A stretch of DNA of 45,896 bases from Cladosporium sp. IMV 00045 (GCA_001931905.2 MSJI02000432.1:1-45896), one strand, 5' to 3'. Shown: positions 32,967 to 43,341, numbered from the stretch's first letter. Program-made: numbers and translations. Notes: generated from the sequence alone by a model not told the origin.

Positions 32967-33568
32967 AATTTGATTGGATTCGTGATATCATCAATAGCTT
33001 TGACAAATATAAATGCCGCAAATATTGCCAAAATTTTAAGATCAGAAAAATGGAGAACCTGAACCAATGCTACAAAATTAGAACAGAGGTACATCTATGG
33101 ACGGTCTCGGTCAATAGTAGATAAGATAAACAATACTGTCAATCATACAGTGCATTTTCTTCCAATTTCTGGGAAAATATTCACATTCCCAATGTATGTG
33201 GAAATATAGTAATGTGCGAACATGGCGAAGTTGTGAGAGTGGGCCAATCCGGACTCTCGATGCTCTTTTGTTCAGAGTCGCGCCCGAGCAATGCGAACGC
33301 TCATAGTAACGGGTATCAGCGTTGCTTTTCTGACGAGCATTTGTTCAACGATGAAAATAACCAAACAGATTTCTCCGAAGACCCTGATTACGTTACAGGA
33401 AGTGTTGATGGGCCTTTCGACGAACACCAACCCTAACCCTAGACCGCGTGGCTTACAAGCTTGCTCACTCAGAAGTGTTTTGTCTGAGAGTGGTAGAAAG
33501 TCAAAAGAAATTCAAATCTGGACATTTTTTATTGGATACATAATGTCCTCATAGAACGATTTTCACAC
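32967..33568. other. AT-rich intergenic region tRNA-Trp / TRM6
   Basis: 602 bp, clearly more AT-rich than the flanking genes. It holds the tRNA 5' flank and the TRM6 3' flank. A telomere-like AACCCTAACCCTAG lies at 33429-33442. No gene is seen. Confidence 0.5.
33429..33442 (+). repeat. Interstitial telomere-like sequence (CCCTAA-type)
   Basis: The motif AACCCTAACCCTAG carries two CCCTAA-type units. It lies 127 bp downstream of the TRM6 stop. It is too short to be a chromosome end; a telobox-type protein site or a chance or repair-derived insertion are the alternatives. Confidence 0.5.
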
Positions 33569-35313
33569 TTAGGCTGGCGTACCAGCCGAACTCTCAGTAC
33601 CCTCCTCAACCTTCCTCTTCTTGCTATGGTTACCCCTAGCCTCAACACCACCCTCAAGTGGGATGACCCTCCTAGCTGTGAAAACAAAACCCTCACTGCC
33701 ACCCTTGCTAGTCATGAGAGGATGCGTGCGACCGGGCAGGACCTGCCACTCACGAATGCGACTCGTCTGCAGCGTCGGCGCCAGAAGAAGACGCGGGTCC
33801 ATAGGGAAATCATCCTTGTCCGGCACTTCTCCCTTCGACAGGATGTTCAGGTATGCCGTGCGACGGTCCTTGGAATACCAGTCTGAAAGCTTCACCAGCG
33901 GCTCAACCGTGGGTGAGTAGACGACGATATGCCCACCGCCTCGGATGAGAGGCACGACATGCGGGAAGATGGTAGAAGGGTCCATGTGCGAAGCAACGAC
34001 AAGACCGTCGAAGCCGCCAGCGCGTGTCTCATCGACAATGTTCTTGCAGCGCTCCCAGCGTCTGCGCTTCTTGTAGTAAGTGCCTCGCTTGCCGCTCTTC
34101 CAGGTCTGAATGGTCTCATGATCGGCATGCTCGGGCTCGCTGTATGTTGGGTCCTCCTCCGGGTGGAGAAGTTGAAGCCAGGAGAGGGTCTTGAGATGTT
34201 CGTGTAGTGGGTGATCCGGATCCGGGTTATTGCCATCGTAGTCGAAGTATTTGAGCAGGCTGATGTTGGCTTGAACTGCCGCGTGAAGGATGGTGATGGT
34301 ATTTGACGAAGCAGGGATAGGGAAATCGTGATGGGTGATCGGAGTGTGAGGCTTGCCTTCAGGATGTCCATTCTCCATGGGCTGGTCGGCGGATTCTGAA
34401 GGGTTGCCTTCCGCAGGCGTCTCAGTGTTCACGACCTTTGAAGGCGCATTGTCATCTTTGCGGAGGAGGTTCATCCTCTCTGCCACAGCTGCCGTAACCA
34501 GACCACCTGTGTCGTCGATCACTAGCCATCTCCCGCCCAGGCCTGTTACACCCAAATCGTTGTCGTCACCAACCGGCTTGCTGAAGTGCGCATTGCTCCA
34601 TGCCATTGCCAATCCCAGTGTTTCCTCTCTGATTTCCATGGTCCGACTTGGCTCCTTCTCCATGATGTAGTCGATCAAGAATCCCAGCTCCATCGGCAAG
34701 ACGGTGAACTGTTTCAGGTACTTCTTGCTCTTTCGCAAAGTATATTTCGCCTTTGAGAACGCAGTCTTCTCAGCCAAGCCAGCATGGTTGGCGAGGATCT
34801 TCTCAATGACTTCCTTTCCGCCCGAGCTTTTCTTCAATTCCTCGATCTCATCGTGTGAGAGTGCTTGCCGAGATGCGTCGTCAATGGTGAGTCGGTTGTT
34901 CTTCATAACCACAGTGCCGTCGTCTGCCACAATATCGAATCCTTCCGCACCGCCATTGGCAGTCTCAGGCTCTCCCAGGTTCTCAGCCGGTGCCTCTTCC
35001 TCGGCCACAACATCTGCGTTCAGCTCACTGGGCGGTACAGTGCGCAGACGACTGTACAGTTCGCCTTCTTGCTTCTCGAGCACTTCATAGGTGTAGTAGA
35101 GCGGTCGGCCAAGGAGGAGGTTTGATGGAAATGAGCCGTACTTGCCGATTTCGATGATCCTGCGCCATTCTCAGCTTGGCTTCGCAGGAATCATGCGTTG
35201 TGGCCGGACGAGACCTACGTGTTTGGTTTGACCTCAACTGCTTTCAGTTGGTCGGAAACAAGGCGCAGAAACACCCAGCTATTGGGTCGGATGCGGCCAT
35301 TGCTTGGTGTCAT
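33569..35313 (-). CDS. TRM6: tRNA (adenine-58-N1)-methyltransferase non-catalytic subunit TRM6/GCD10
   Basis: Exons 35219..35313 and 33569..35159 on minus give 561 residues. The 59-nt intron (donor GTAGGT, acceptor GCGCAG) splits a Thr codon and joins MTPSNGRIRPNSWVFLRL...VEVKPN to TIIEIGKYGSFPSNLLLGRP, the conserved N-terminus of Trm6. With catalytic Trm61 it forms the nuclear tetramer that makes m1A58 in tRNAs, including initiator tRNA-Met. Typical blocks are TIDDASRQALSHDEIEELKKSS, KYTLRKSKKYLKQFTVLP and, late, RIREWQVLPGRTHPLMTSKGGSEGFVFT. The middle has an acidic, disordered insertion. It diverges from the homoserine kinase-AIRS gene over 339 bp and lies 0.6 kb from a tRNA gene, the latter likely chance. 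Confidence 0.92.
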
Positions 35314-35652
35314 AATGTGTGGACTATACTTGCCTTGCGAATGGGACCCGAGCACCCTTATTGCGATCTCTCAGCAAATGATGGTCGTTCAAGGAAAGTC
35401 GCGATGCGAGCTTGAGTGAATTATCACAGACTTTCACATGCTTGCCCGGAGATGGCCCGTGCCGGAAGTCAGATAAGATCTCTTATCAGGGAATATTTTC
35501 TGAGATATGTGGGGTTTGTGACTGGCCGATGAGGGACCATGCGAGGGCATTGAACACCCCCAAGGCAACTTCGAGATACAGTAATAGTGTAGACCCGGAG
35601 CAAACGACTATTCTGTCACCCTCTCCGGCCACCGCCTCATCGGCTCGACAAT
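35314..35652. promoter_or_regulatory. Divergent TRM6 / homoserine kinase-AIRS promoter
   Basis: 339 bp between divergent starts. I found no perfect Gcn4/CpcA site (TGASTCA), which would be expected for general amino-acid control of threonine synthesis. If transcription starts far upstream, ATGs at about 35452 (26-codon frame) and 35529 (overlapping the main start) would act as upstream frames. Transcript start is unknown. Confidence 0.4.
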
Positions 35653-37773
35653 ATGATTTCCATCAAGGTTCCCTGTTCGTCGGCCAACATTGGTCCTGGC
35701 TTCGACTGCATCGGTCTTGCTCTGTCAGTATGGCTTGAGTTGAAGATTACTCTGAACGATGCCTCTTCCAAGGATTCTCCCCTCAACTGCCGTATCACCT
35801 ACGAGGGCCAAGGGAAGGAAGATGTTTCCCTCGACCCCGAGAGGAACCTGATCACACAGACGGCCTTGTACGTCTTGAGATGCCACGAGCAGAGGGCATT
35901 CCCTGCAAACACACATGTCCACATTGTCAACCCAATCCCTCTTGGACGCGGTCTTGGATCTTCTGGAGCCGCGGTCGTCGCTGGTGTTGCTCTTGGTAGT
36001 GCTGTTGGCAACCTCAACTTGAGCAAAGACCGTATGCTTGACTTTTGCTTAATGATTGAGAGACACCCCGACAATGTGGCGGCCGCTCTTTATGGTGGCT
36101 TCGTTGGCAGCTACCTGAAGGAGCTCGACCCCGAGGATATGAAGCGCAAGGAAATTCCTCTGGCTGAAGTCCTTCCCGCACCCCAGGGTGGCGAAGACAC
36201 AGGGCTCAAGCCGCCTGTCCCTCCTCACAACATTGGCCGTCACATTCGTTTCCCTTGGGCCAAGGAAATCAAGTGCATTGCGATCATTCCCCAGTTTGAG
36301 GTCAGCACTGCAAGCGCGAGAGGCGTTCTTCCCACTACCTACGAAAAGCAGGATGTCATCTACAACTTGCAGCGTGTCGCCCTTTTGACGACTGCACTTG
36401 GCCAGTCGCCTCCTCAAGCAGACATGATCTACGATGGTATGCAGGACAGAGTCCACCAGCCTTACCGCAAGACTCTCATCCCCGGCCTCACTGAGATCCT
36501 CCAATCGGTCACTCCTGCGTCACACCCCGGCCTTCTGGGTATCTGCCTTTCAGGAGCCGGCCCTACAATCCTGGCCCTCGCCACTGAGAACTTCGATGGC
36601 ATTGCCAACCACCTGATCAACCAATTCAAGAAGGAAAACATCATTTGCGAATGGAAGCTTCTCGAGCCCGCCAACGATGGCCTCGTTATTGCAGACGAGT
36701 CCAATGCCAAGCCCGCGGGAATGACCTACGCTGACGCTGGCGTTTCTATTGACTCTGGCAACGAGCTCGTTCAGAGTATCAAGGCCGCTGTCAAGTCCAC
36801 CCGCCGCCCTGGTGCAGATGCAGACATTGGCGGTTTCGGTGGTGCTTTTGACTTCACTGCTGCCGGCTACGTGGAATCCCCGACCCTCATCCAGGCCATT
36901 GACGGCGTCGGCACCAAGCTTAAGATTGCTTTCGAGATGGATGACTTCAGCACCGTCGGTATCGATCTCGTCGCCATGAACGTAAATGACCTGGTCGTCC
37001 AGGGCGCTGAACCCCTGACCTTCATGGACTACTATGCCTGCTCCCAGCTTTCCGTCCCGGACGCAGTACGCTTTGTTGAGGGCGTTGCGCGCGGATGTAT
37101 CGATGCTGGCTGCGCTCTTGTCGGTGGCGAGACTGCTGAGATGCCTGGTATGTACCAAGGCAAGGAATTCGATGCCGCTGGTGCTGCCACCGGTGCTCTG
37201 AAGAAGGGCCGCAAGGTCCTGCCCTACACCGACACTATGAAGGCGGGCAATGTTCTGCTCGGTCTCGGCAGTAACGGGGCGCACTCCAACGGCTACTCTC
37301 TCGTGCGCAAGATCGTCGAGAGAGCTGGCCTCTCGTACAGCGACAACGCACCCTGGGACTCTTCCAAGACTGTTGGTGCATCTCTGCTCACCCCCACCAA
37401 GATCTACGTCAAGCCTCTCCTCGCTGCTGTCGAGAAGGACTTGCTCCTCGGAATGTCTCACATCACCGGTGGTGGTCTCGAGGACAACATCCCACGCATG
37501 TTGCCCAAGCACCTCGGTGCGGAGGTCGACTGCAGCTCATGGCCTGTTCCTGAGGTGCTCAAGTGGTTGAAGAAGGCTGGTGGCGTCAACGAGCGCGAGT
37601 TCGCTAGAACCTGGAACACCGGTCTCGGCATGGTGATTGTCGTTGAGGAGAGCAAGGTGCAAGAAGCCACCGAGGTGCTCGAGAAGGCCGGCGAGAAGGT
37701 TTACAAGGTCGGTAAACTGATTAACAAGGGTGATGAGGAGGTCGTGCTCAAGAACACGGCTGGATGGAACTAG
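35653..37773 (+). CDS. Fusion protein: homoserine kinase - phosphoribosylformylglycinamidine cyclo-ligase (AIR synthetase)
   Basis: One uninterrupted 706-residue frame holds two complete enzymes. Residues 1-345 are a GHMP homoserine kinase (Thr1 type, ATP + homoserine to O-phosphohomoserine): N-terminal IKVPCSSANIGPGFD (4-18), ATP loop NPIPLGRGLGSSGAAV (93-108), motif 3 GICLSGAGPTILALA (296-310) and the terminal CEWKLLEPANDG. A linker of about 10 residues (about 346-356) leads to AIR synthetase (PurM/Ade5,7 C-terminal type, 357-706, FGAM + ATP to AIR). Its motifs are TRRPGADADIGGFGG, DGVGTKLKIA (417-426), GIDLVAMNVNDLVVQGAEP (436-454), GGETAEMPGMY (491-501), NGAHSNGYSLVRKI and HITGGGLEDNIPR (603-615). 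In most fungi AIRS is fused behind GARS instead; no GARS part is present here. Composition and codon use do not change across the joint, arguing against an assembly chimera. Confidence 0.93.
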   Translation: MISIKVPCSSANIGPGFDCIGLALSVWLELKITLNDASSKDSPLNCRITYEGQGKEDVSLDPERNLITQTALYVLRCHEQRAFPANTHVHIVNPIPLGRGLGSSGAAVVAGVALGSAVGNLNLSKDRMLDFCLMIERHPDNVAAALYGGFVGSYLKELDPEDMKRKEIPLAEVLPAPQGGEDTGLKPPVPPHNIGRHIRFPWAKEIKCIAIIPQFEVSTASARGVLPTTYEKQDVIYNLQRVALLTTALGQSPPQADMIYDGMQDRVHQPYRKTLIPGLTEILQSVTPASHPGLLGICLSGAGPTILALATENFDGIANHLINQFKKENIICEWKLLEPANDGLVIADESNAKPAGMTYADAGVSIDSGNELVQSIKAAVKSTRRPGADADIGGFGGAFDFTAAGYVESPTLIQAIDGVGTKLKIAFEMDDFSTVGIDLVAMNVNDLVVQGAEPLTFMDYYACSQLSVPDAVRFVEGVARGCIDAGCALVGGETAEMPGMYQGKEFDAAGAATGALKKGRKVLPYTDTMKAGNVLLGLGSNGAHSNGYSLVRKIVERAGLSYSDNAPWDSSKTVGASLLTPTKIYVKPLLAAVEKDLLLGMSHITGGGLEDNIPRMLPKHLGAEVDCSSWPVPEVLKWLKKAGGVNEREFARTWNTGLGMVIVVEESKVQEATEVLEKAGEKVYKVGKLINKGDEEVVLKNTAGWN

Positions 37774-38180
37774 AAGATTCCGCAATACTTGGGTTTTTGG
37801 TCTTTTTTGAACGAGGCATGCGAAAAGAAGTTTATTATCTATGTTAGAAAGTCGAATAAATATTTATGTGCACATTGATTTGATTTGGGCTTCATCAGAC
37901 CGCTAGAAAGTAGTAGAAAAGAAAAAGAAAAATCAAATATTCATGCGTCTGATATACCTATGGTCAAGAACTTCATATCGTGTATATCTTATTCCAATCC
38001 TCCATCTTCACAAACACGTGGGTGGTCGTCTCGTCTTCAGCCAAACAAAATTGTCGAGGATGGCGTCATCTTCGTTGTGTCAGCAAAACCGCCCGCAGCA
38101 GCGCGCGCACTCATCTTTTGCGACAACCCACCTCTCGACGCCTAAAACCCCTCACAAAGACAGAACAACAGACATCGAAA
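37774..38180. other. Intergenic region before acireductone dioxygenase
   Basis: 407 bp between tandem plus-strand genes. An AATAAA signal with AT-rich sequence near 37855-37866 probably ends the fusion transcript. The rest is the dioxygenase promoter; no further element is recognised. Confidence 0.5.
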
Positions 38181-38903
38181 ATGAAAGCCTACTGGTTCGA
38201 CAACCTCCCCGTAAGAAGCCCCCAAAAAAACCCCAAACCCCCCGTCTTCCCCTCCTCTCAAACCAACCCAACCCACCTCAATTAACACCACCACCTGCAG
38301 GGCGACCAGCGCCTCCCCCACGACTCCGGCCGCCCCGTCGACCCCGCCTACCTGACCGCCCTCGGCATCTCCCACTACTACTTCCCGGACGACCTGGAAT
38401 CCGTGGACAAGATCGCGGCGGAGCGCAGCTACAAGAATCGCGACGAGATCGAAATCTCGCCCACGCTGCTGCCGGGGTACGAGGAGAAGGTCAAGAACTT
38501 CTTCCACGAGCACTTGCACGAGGACGAGGAGATTCGCTACATCCTTGGTGGCGGTGGATATTTCGACGTCCGTGGTAGGGAGGACGATTGGGTGAGGATC
38601 AGGCTGGAGAAGGGCGATTTGATGATTATGCCCGCGGGGATTTATCACAGGTTTACGACGGATGATCAGAATGTGAGTTTGCCCCCTTGGTAGTACTGGT
38701 TTGGGGGCCTGAGGAGACTGGTGTTTCTTCAACTGGATATTCTTGAGGCATTGGCTGACTGAGATGGTTTACAGTACACCAAAGCTCTGCGTCTGTTCAA
38801 GGAGGACCCCAAGTGGACGCCGCTGCAGCGCGGCGAGGAGACTGACCAGAATCCTTACCGTAAGGAGTACCTGAGCAGCACTGGTACTCCTCAAGCTGTC
38901 TGA
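38181..38903 (+). CDS. ADI1: Acireductone dioxygenase (methionine salvage)
   Basis: Exons 38181..38210, 38301..38672 and 38775..38903 give 176 residues. Exon 1 is only 30 nt ([10 protein letters not shown]). Introns of 90 and 102 nt start GTAAGA and GTGAGT and end CTGCAG and TTACAG; all junctions fall between codons. This cupin enzyme oxidises acireductone to 2-oxo-4-methylthiobutyrate (Fe form), the step before methionine is regenerated from methylthioadenosine. Metal ligands are visible in [18 protein letters not shown] (two His and a Glu) and [10 protein letters not shown] (third His). The C-terminal block [18 protein letters not shown] is typical. It follows the homoserine kinase-AIRS gene on the same strand, so two steps of linked methionine, threonine and purine metabolism lie side by side. 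Confidence 0.94.
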
Positions 38904-39128
38904 GCAGCTCGCTGGGTGAGAGCTACTCCAGTTCTGGAGCACCGTGAAGCAAAAATAGCATAGAATAGAAGCAGATACGTTTACGATAATGAATCGAACA
39001 TCAAATTTTAAACCGTTCATTCTTCTTGCGGAACTATATACAAATTCTTCGCTTTTAAGTTGTATGGGGGGTATCAAATGTAGGAAAACTGGAGGCTTCG
39101 GTCATATGCTCAGTCAATCCGTCGTCCT

Positions 39129-40144
39129 TTACTGGCCACCTCGGATGCGGCCTTGGAATTGAGACAGCCACGCCCGTTCTTGAGGCGACAATCGCATGTA
39201 ACTGGGAATGTGAACGCCAGACGCCGAGATGGTAATCTGATCTCGTTCAGAGACCTGCTCGTGCAGATCATTTGTCTCATCTTGGGAGACTCCGGCTGCT
39301 GTCGAAGCGTTGCTGAGCTGGTGCTGCAACGAGTTGTCGCTGTGGGAATTTGTTAGTAGATGCTCACAAACTCTAGCGATGAAAGTTCCTGCATCACTTA
39401 CCTGCTATCCGAAGCCTTACGGCCAGGCTTCTTCTCAACATCCGCATCGTCCGCTGCCTCAGTTTTGCCGCCAGGCAGTTTAGAACCTACTTCCGTGGGA
39501 GACCACCAGAATACCGGGTATTGGCGCAGAATGTTATTCCACAGCAATGCTACGACCTGCATGACGACCGATCCGAGGAGGACGATAGGGATATACCACC
39601 ATCCCATGGCGATGATGTTCGACTGAGTCGCCGCAAGCACGGCAGTCGCACCTCCGGGCGGGTGAACGGTGTTCGTCACACACATGATCAGCGACGCGCA
39701 GGCGCAAGCCATCGCGCCCGCGATCCATTGGATGCTATCGAAATCCGGATTGAGCTGGAAGAGTTTGGCGATGCAGACGCCGACGATGGCAGAGAAGGTC
39801 TGTCCACCGACCGAGTTGCGCGGCTGCGCGACAGGGACGCGGATGCAGCTATAGTTCAAGATCGCACTGGCGCCCAGTGATGCGACGATGACCGGAGGGT
39901 TCTTGTCGGCCACGCCCGGGGCGAAGGAGAAGATGGCACCGATGATGAGGATGCCGACGAAGGCACCGACGAAAGCCGAAAACCATTGCAGGACGGCGGG
40001 CGGTTCCCTGAAAGTATCTTTTCGATATCCCAGAAATCGCGAGACGGGTGTGGGAAGGCGATCCAGGCGGTTGCGCGGGACGAACGGATTGACATATCGG
40101 TCTATGTCGAAGTCCAGCAGTTCCGAGGCGACCTTTGACGGCAT
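39129..40144 (-). CDS. HPP family integral membrane protein
   Basis: Exons 39402..40144 and 39129..39339 on minus give 317 residues. The 62-nt intron (GTAAGT, branch CTACTAAC, acceptor CCACAG) splits a Ser codon. The start at 40144 (MPSKVASELLDFDIDRYVNPFVP) is preferred because family members begin with this LDFDIDRYxNPF-PxxRLxRLPxPxSRFLGYR block. An upstream in-frame ATG at 40276 would add 44 residues. Four membrane segments follow, with VGGQTFSAIVGVCIAKLF and the family signature TNTVHPPGGATAVLAA (the His-Pro-Pro motif). The C-terminal 70 residues are soluble and end with VHIPSYMRLSPQERAWLSQF. Bacterial and plant HPP proteins have been linked to nitrite transport; the fungal role is not established. 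Confidence 0.86.
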
Positions 40145-41400
40145 GGTTGCGGGCTGTAGGTCTTTGAGAGGCGAGTGGCGATTGTTTTCCTTGGTGGCAG
40201 ACAAAACCGAAATAACAGAAAACGCGGTCAAAGAAACAAACGCTTGCTTATAGAGGAGTGATGCGGACGAGCGCAACTCCGAGGCAAATGAGAGAGGGAG
40301 AGAGAGAGACAGAGTGCGCGTTCAAACCTTGAGAGCAGTCTCGATGCCGCAAGAGCCGCCAATATTCCAGAAGTCACGCTCCGCTATAGCGACACGCCCG
40401 TTTTTTGACCATTTGGAGAAATGACGCCTTGGAGCAGTGTGCACGATTGCGCTCACGCATGACAGATCCCCCAAGATCTGCCGTCGATTTCGCGCAACTC
40501 CTCGGCATGCTCGAGCCGAGCAGTTATAGCGAAGGGCGAAACTTACCGTTTTGAGGAAGACTTCGACGAGCGAGCTCTGGGTCCAGGAGTTGTAATGGTC
40601 GTTCAGGAGTAGTATAACAGCTCTCTTTGTTTTGTCATCTTATCGGCACCAAAATCTCTCGCAGGGTTTGCCTCGACAGCGGTGCTGCTGATCGCACTCG
40701 TCGCCTCCGGAGATGGATCATCGTTGAAATGACCGCCAAATGCCATCAGCGAGGCGTGACCGCGTTTCTTCCTGACCTCCGCTTTGCGAGCGAAGCTTAT
40801 TTCCGAAATTTGTACGTAATGGCTGAGTCAAGCGTAGGGTCGGGGTCGAGTGTCTCTTATAGGCATATTTTAGGCCTGCGCAATGGCTCGAGGTCGCTGG
40901 AGAGTTATGTGAGTGTAGTCAAAGTGTCTAGAGGAAGAAGTGAGGTCGAAATAAGAGCAGGTGAGGTCCATATCTACCTCAACTCGTTGTTGAGATAAGG
41001 AAGACTGTTCTGCGATTCGCCGGAGATGCCGGAGGTGCTGTTATCAGGAAGACTTGGGCTCCAAGACTGAGGCTCTGCGGTTAGACCCGACACGGAGAAT
41101 GATATTCCTCCACAGGTCCCTGCAGCCTTTTATTTGGAAGTATTGTTATTGTTACTTCCATACGTGGAACATATGGAGCGTCGCTGGATGTTAAACTTTC
41201 GTTGTTAAGCACGCAAATCCCCCCAACACCATCGTTCACGGAAACTCGGCAGACACATGCATATAATTTGCGTCGACATAGTTGGGGAGGTCCTTCTCAC
41301 GGGGTTGTAGATGGCAGGCTTGTGAAAATGGATGATTGATCGATTGTTTGAATGCCCAACCAAGCGACGATCTCACTCCAATCGGCCCATCAAACTAACA
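40145..41400. other. HPP promoter region and VPS45 3' flank
   Basis: 1256 bp. An AG-rich stretch at about 40290-40312 lies in the HPP leader. A 123-codon plus-strand frame at 40627-40998 has no recognisable motif. Otherwise I see nothing in it. Confidence 0.5.
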
Positions 41401-43341
41401 CTATCTCCCAACTTCCCTCCTCAACCTTCCAGCAGCTGTATTCTCCCTCGGTTCCGGCCAGGCCTCAGCAGCCTCCTCTACCTGTCCCAAGAAATCCGCC
41501 GAATTGAGCACACCCGTTCCACCCAGAACGACCCTAACACCGGGGCTACTGGCATTCACCTGCGCCACCATCTTGGCCTCTTCATACGTCGTGCCTCCCA
41601 CCATGAAAACAATGATATCCTGTGGCTTATCGCGCGTCTGGCCGCCGCCTTCCACGAATGGATAAGTGGACGCGTTGAGGCGGCCTTTGATCAGATCCTG
41701 TAGCGTCGCTTCGAGAAGAGGCGAATGCTGCGTGTAGACGTTCTCGACGCCGCGAAGACCGCGGTTGAAACGAGCCCGTGCGGAATCGAAGAGGCCGGTG
41801 GGCTGTGAGAAGAGGTCTGGAATGCCACCTGAGGCTCCTGCAGCGTTCTGAAGCGAAGAAGCGTAGGCGAGAAGGCGCGGGATGAGGTTCACGCGGTATT
41901 TGGGTATGCCTGCAGCGACGGATAAGAGGTCGCAGAGAGCGGGCGTGGCATTCGAGGAATGCGTGTGGTAGCGCAGGGCGTAGATCGCCACTAGGCGCAG
42001 CTTGTTGTCTGGTGGTACTGAAGGGTTTTGGATCAATGTTTGAAGTGTCTTGACGTCTTGCGAATGATTATCGTTGCAAGCCAGACTCTGTTCGAGCTCA
42101 GAGACGTCAAGCAAGTTGTCTGTGCCGACGCGGCGAGATAGTTCGCCAACCAGGGTAACGTGCTTGGTAACGTTTCCCGACAAGCGACGGAATTCTGGGA
42201 ACTCTTCAACGAAACGTTTCATGTCTTCGATGCTCTCCAGCTTTTGGCCAGATGCTTGTTTGGAGGCAAACTGCTCCACGTAGTCCTTTGCATTTTGACC
42301 AAGGTCGCCGAAATTGAGATACATGTTCTTCGAGAAGAAAGGGTCTTGGTCCTGGCTGATGACAATATCCTGAAATGACGTTAGTAGGGAACATGAATAC
42401 AGGAAAGAGAAGACAAACCTTGAATTCAGGCCTGATATCAGGGACATCACTCAGATTCACTCTGCCATTGTCGATACCGAGAAGCTCATGCACCATGGCT
42501 TGATACGTCCATTGCGTCAATAGAGGAGTGATAGGATCCTCTCTCCGGTCCAGAATAAGCAAGATTGGAGGTGTGTCTGTCTTGCGGAAGTCGAAAAGCT
42601 GCTCCTCCTGCGTCATGCTGTAACGCACTTCTGTCGCCAGTTTCTTGCATAGCAGGCTGTTTTTCTCATACCGAATGAGCGGCTTCTTTTTGAGCGAAAG
42701 CAAGAGCGCAATCACGCCTTCTGTGGTGCGCGAGAGGCTGTCCTGGTTCCAAAGCTCTGGCGACGATGAGAAGAGTCGAGCGGGAAGCCGTATTGAGCAT
42801 AGATCGGGATTGATGACCAGAAAATCGGCGAAATATTCCATGACGCCTTTGACGACTTCATGATCGTCCGCTTCCGCTAGCCGTTCAAGAGCGCTTTTCT
42901 TGACGATGTTGCTGAAGTCTGTGTCAGTCAGAAAGCCCGCCTGTAACAAGATGCTTCATTCGGCATGTTTGCAAACATACAGATGTGGTATTCTCCGTAT
43001 TTTGGCTCCCTGAGCTCATCAATGAGGAATTGTATGCTGTCGGAGGACGGTCGGAGGAAAGCCAAGCATCTCAGGTGCCGCATCTTTTCCCTCTCTTGAT
43101 TGTCAAGGCGGTCGGTGAGGTACACGTTGTGGTTGAGTAGGGCAGACTGGGTGGTTGCCGACGAGACAATGGGGACCTGCGCTGGGTTAGATGTGTATCG
43201 CAAGGACTCGAACATCAGGCTACATACAGTCTCGTTGTCAAGCAAGAGGACCTTCATTTTCGCAGCTGCTTGAGATTGGGCGGCATCCCCAGCCGACACC
43301 ATCTTGGTGATGTAGCCAGAGACCGTTTGGAAGATGTCCAT
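41401..43341 (-). CDS. VPS45: Vacuolar protein sorting protein VPS45 (Sec1/Munc18 family)
   Basis: Exons 42981..43341, 42419..42918 and 41401..42369 on minus give 609 residues. Introns of 62 nt (GTATGT...CACAG) and 49 nt (GTTTGT, branch CTACTAAC, TTTCAG) rebuild GEYHI-YFSNIVKKSALERLAEADDHEVV and IRPEFK-DIVISQDQDPFFSKNMYLNFGDLG. Vps45 is the SM protein that binds the syntaxin Tlg2 and promotes fusion at the trans-Golgi and endosome. Diagnostic parts are MDIFQTVSGYITKMVS, MKVLLLDNETVCSLMF, ILDRREDPITPLLTQWTYQAMVHELLGI and IIVFMVGGTTYEEAKMVAQVN. The start at 43341 is chosen over an ATG 18 nt upstream because Vps45 proteins start at MDxxQ. It diverges from PET127 across 450 bp. Confidence 0.94.

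Noticed and set aside
33429..33442. A true chromosome end or telomere
   Set aside because: Only two units, with genes continuing on both sides.
36550..37512. 320-codon frame antisense to the AIRS half of the fusion gene
   Set aside because: The opposite strand encodes clear AIRS motifs, and the antisense protein matches nothing I know.
40145..40276. Upstream ATG at 40276 as start of the HPP gene
   Set aside because: The added 44 residues have no family counterpart, while 40144 starts at the conserved LDFDIDRYxNPF block.
40627..40998. 123-codon plus-strand frame between HPP and VPS45
   Set aside because: No motif, no homologue I recognise, and it lies in the promoter region of a divergent gene.
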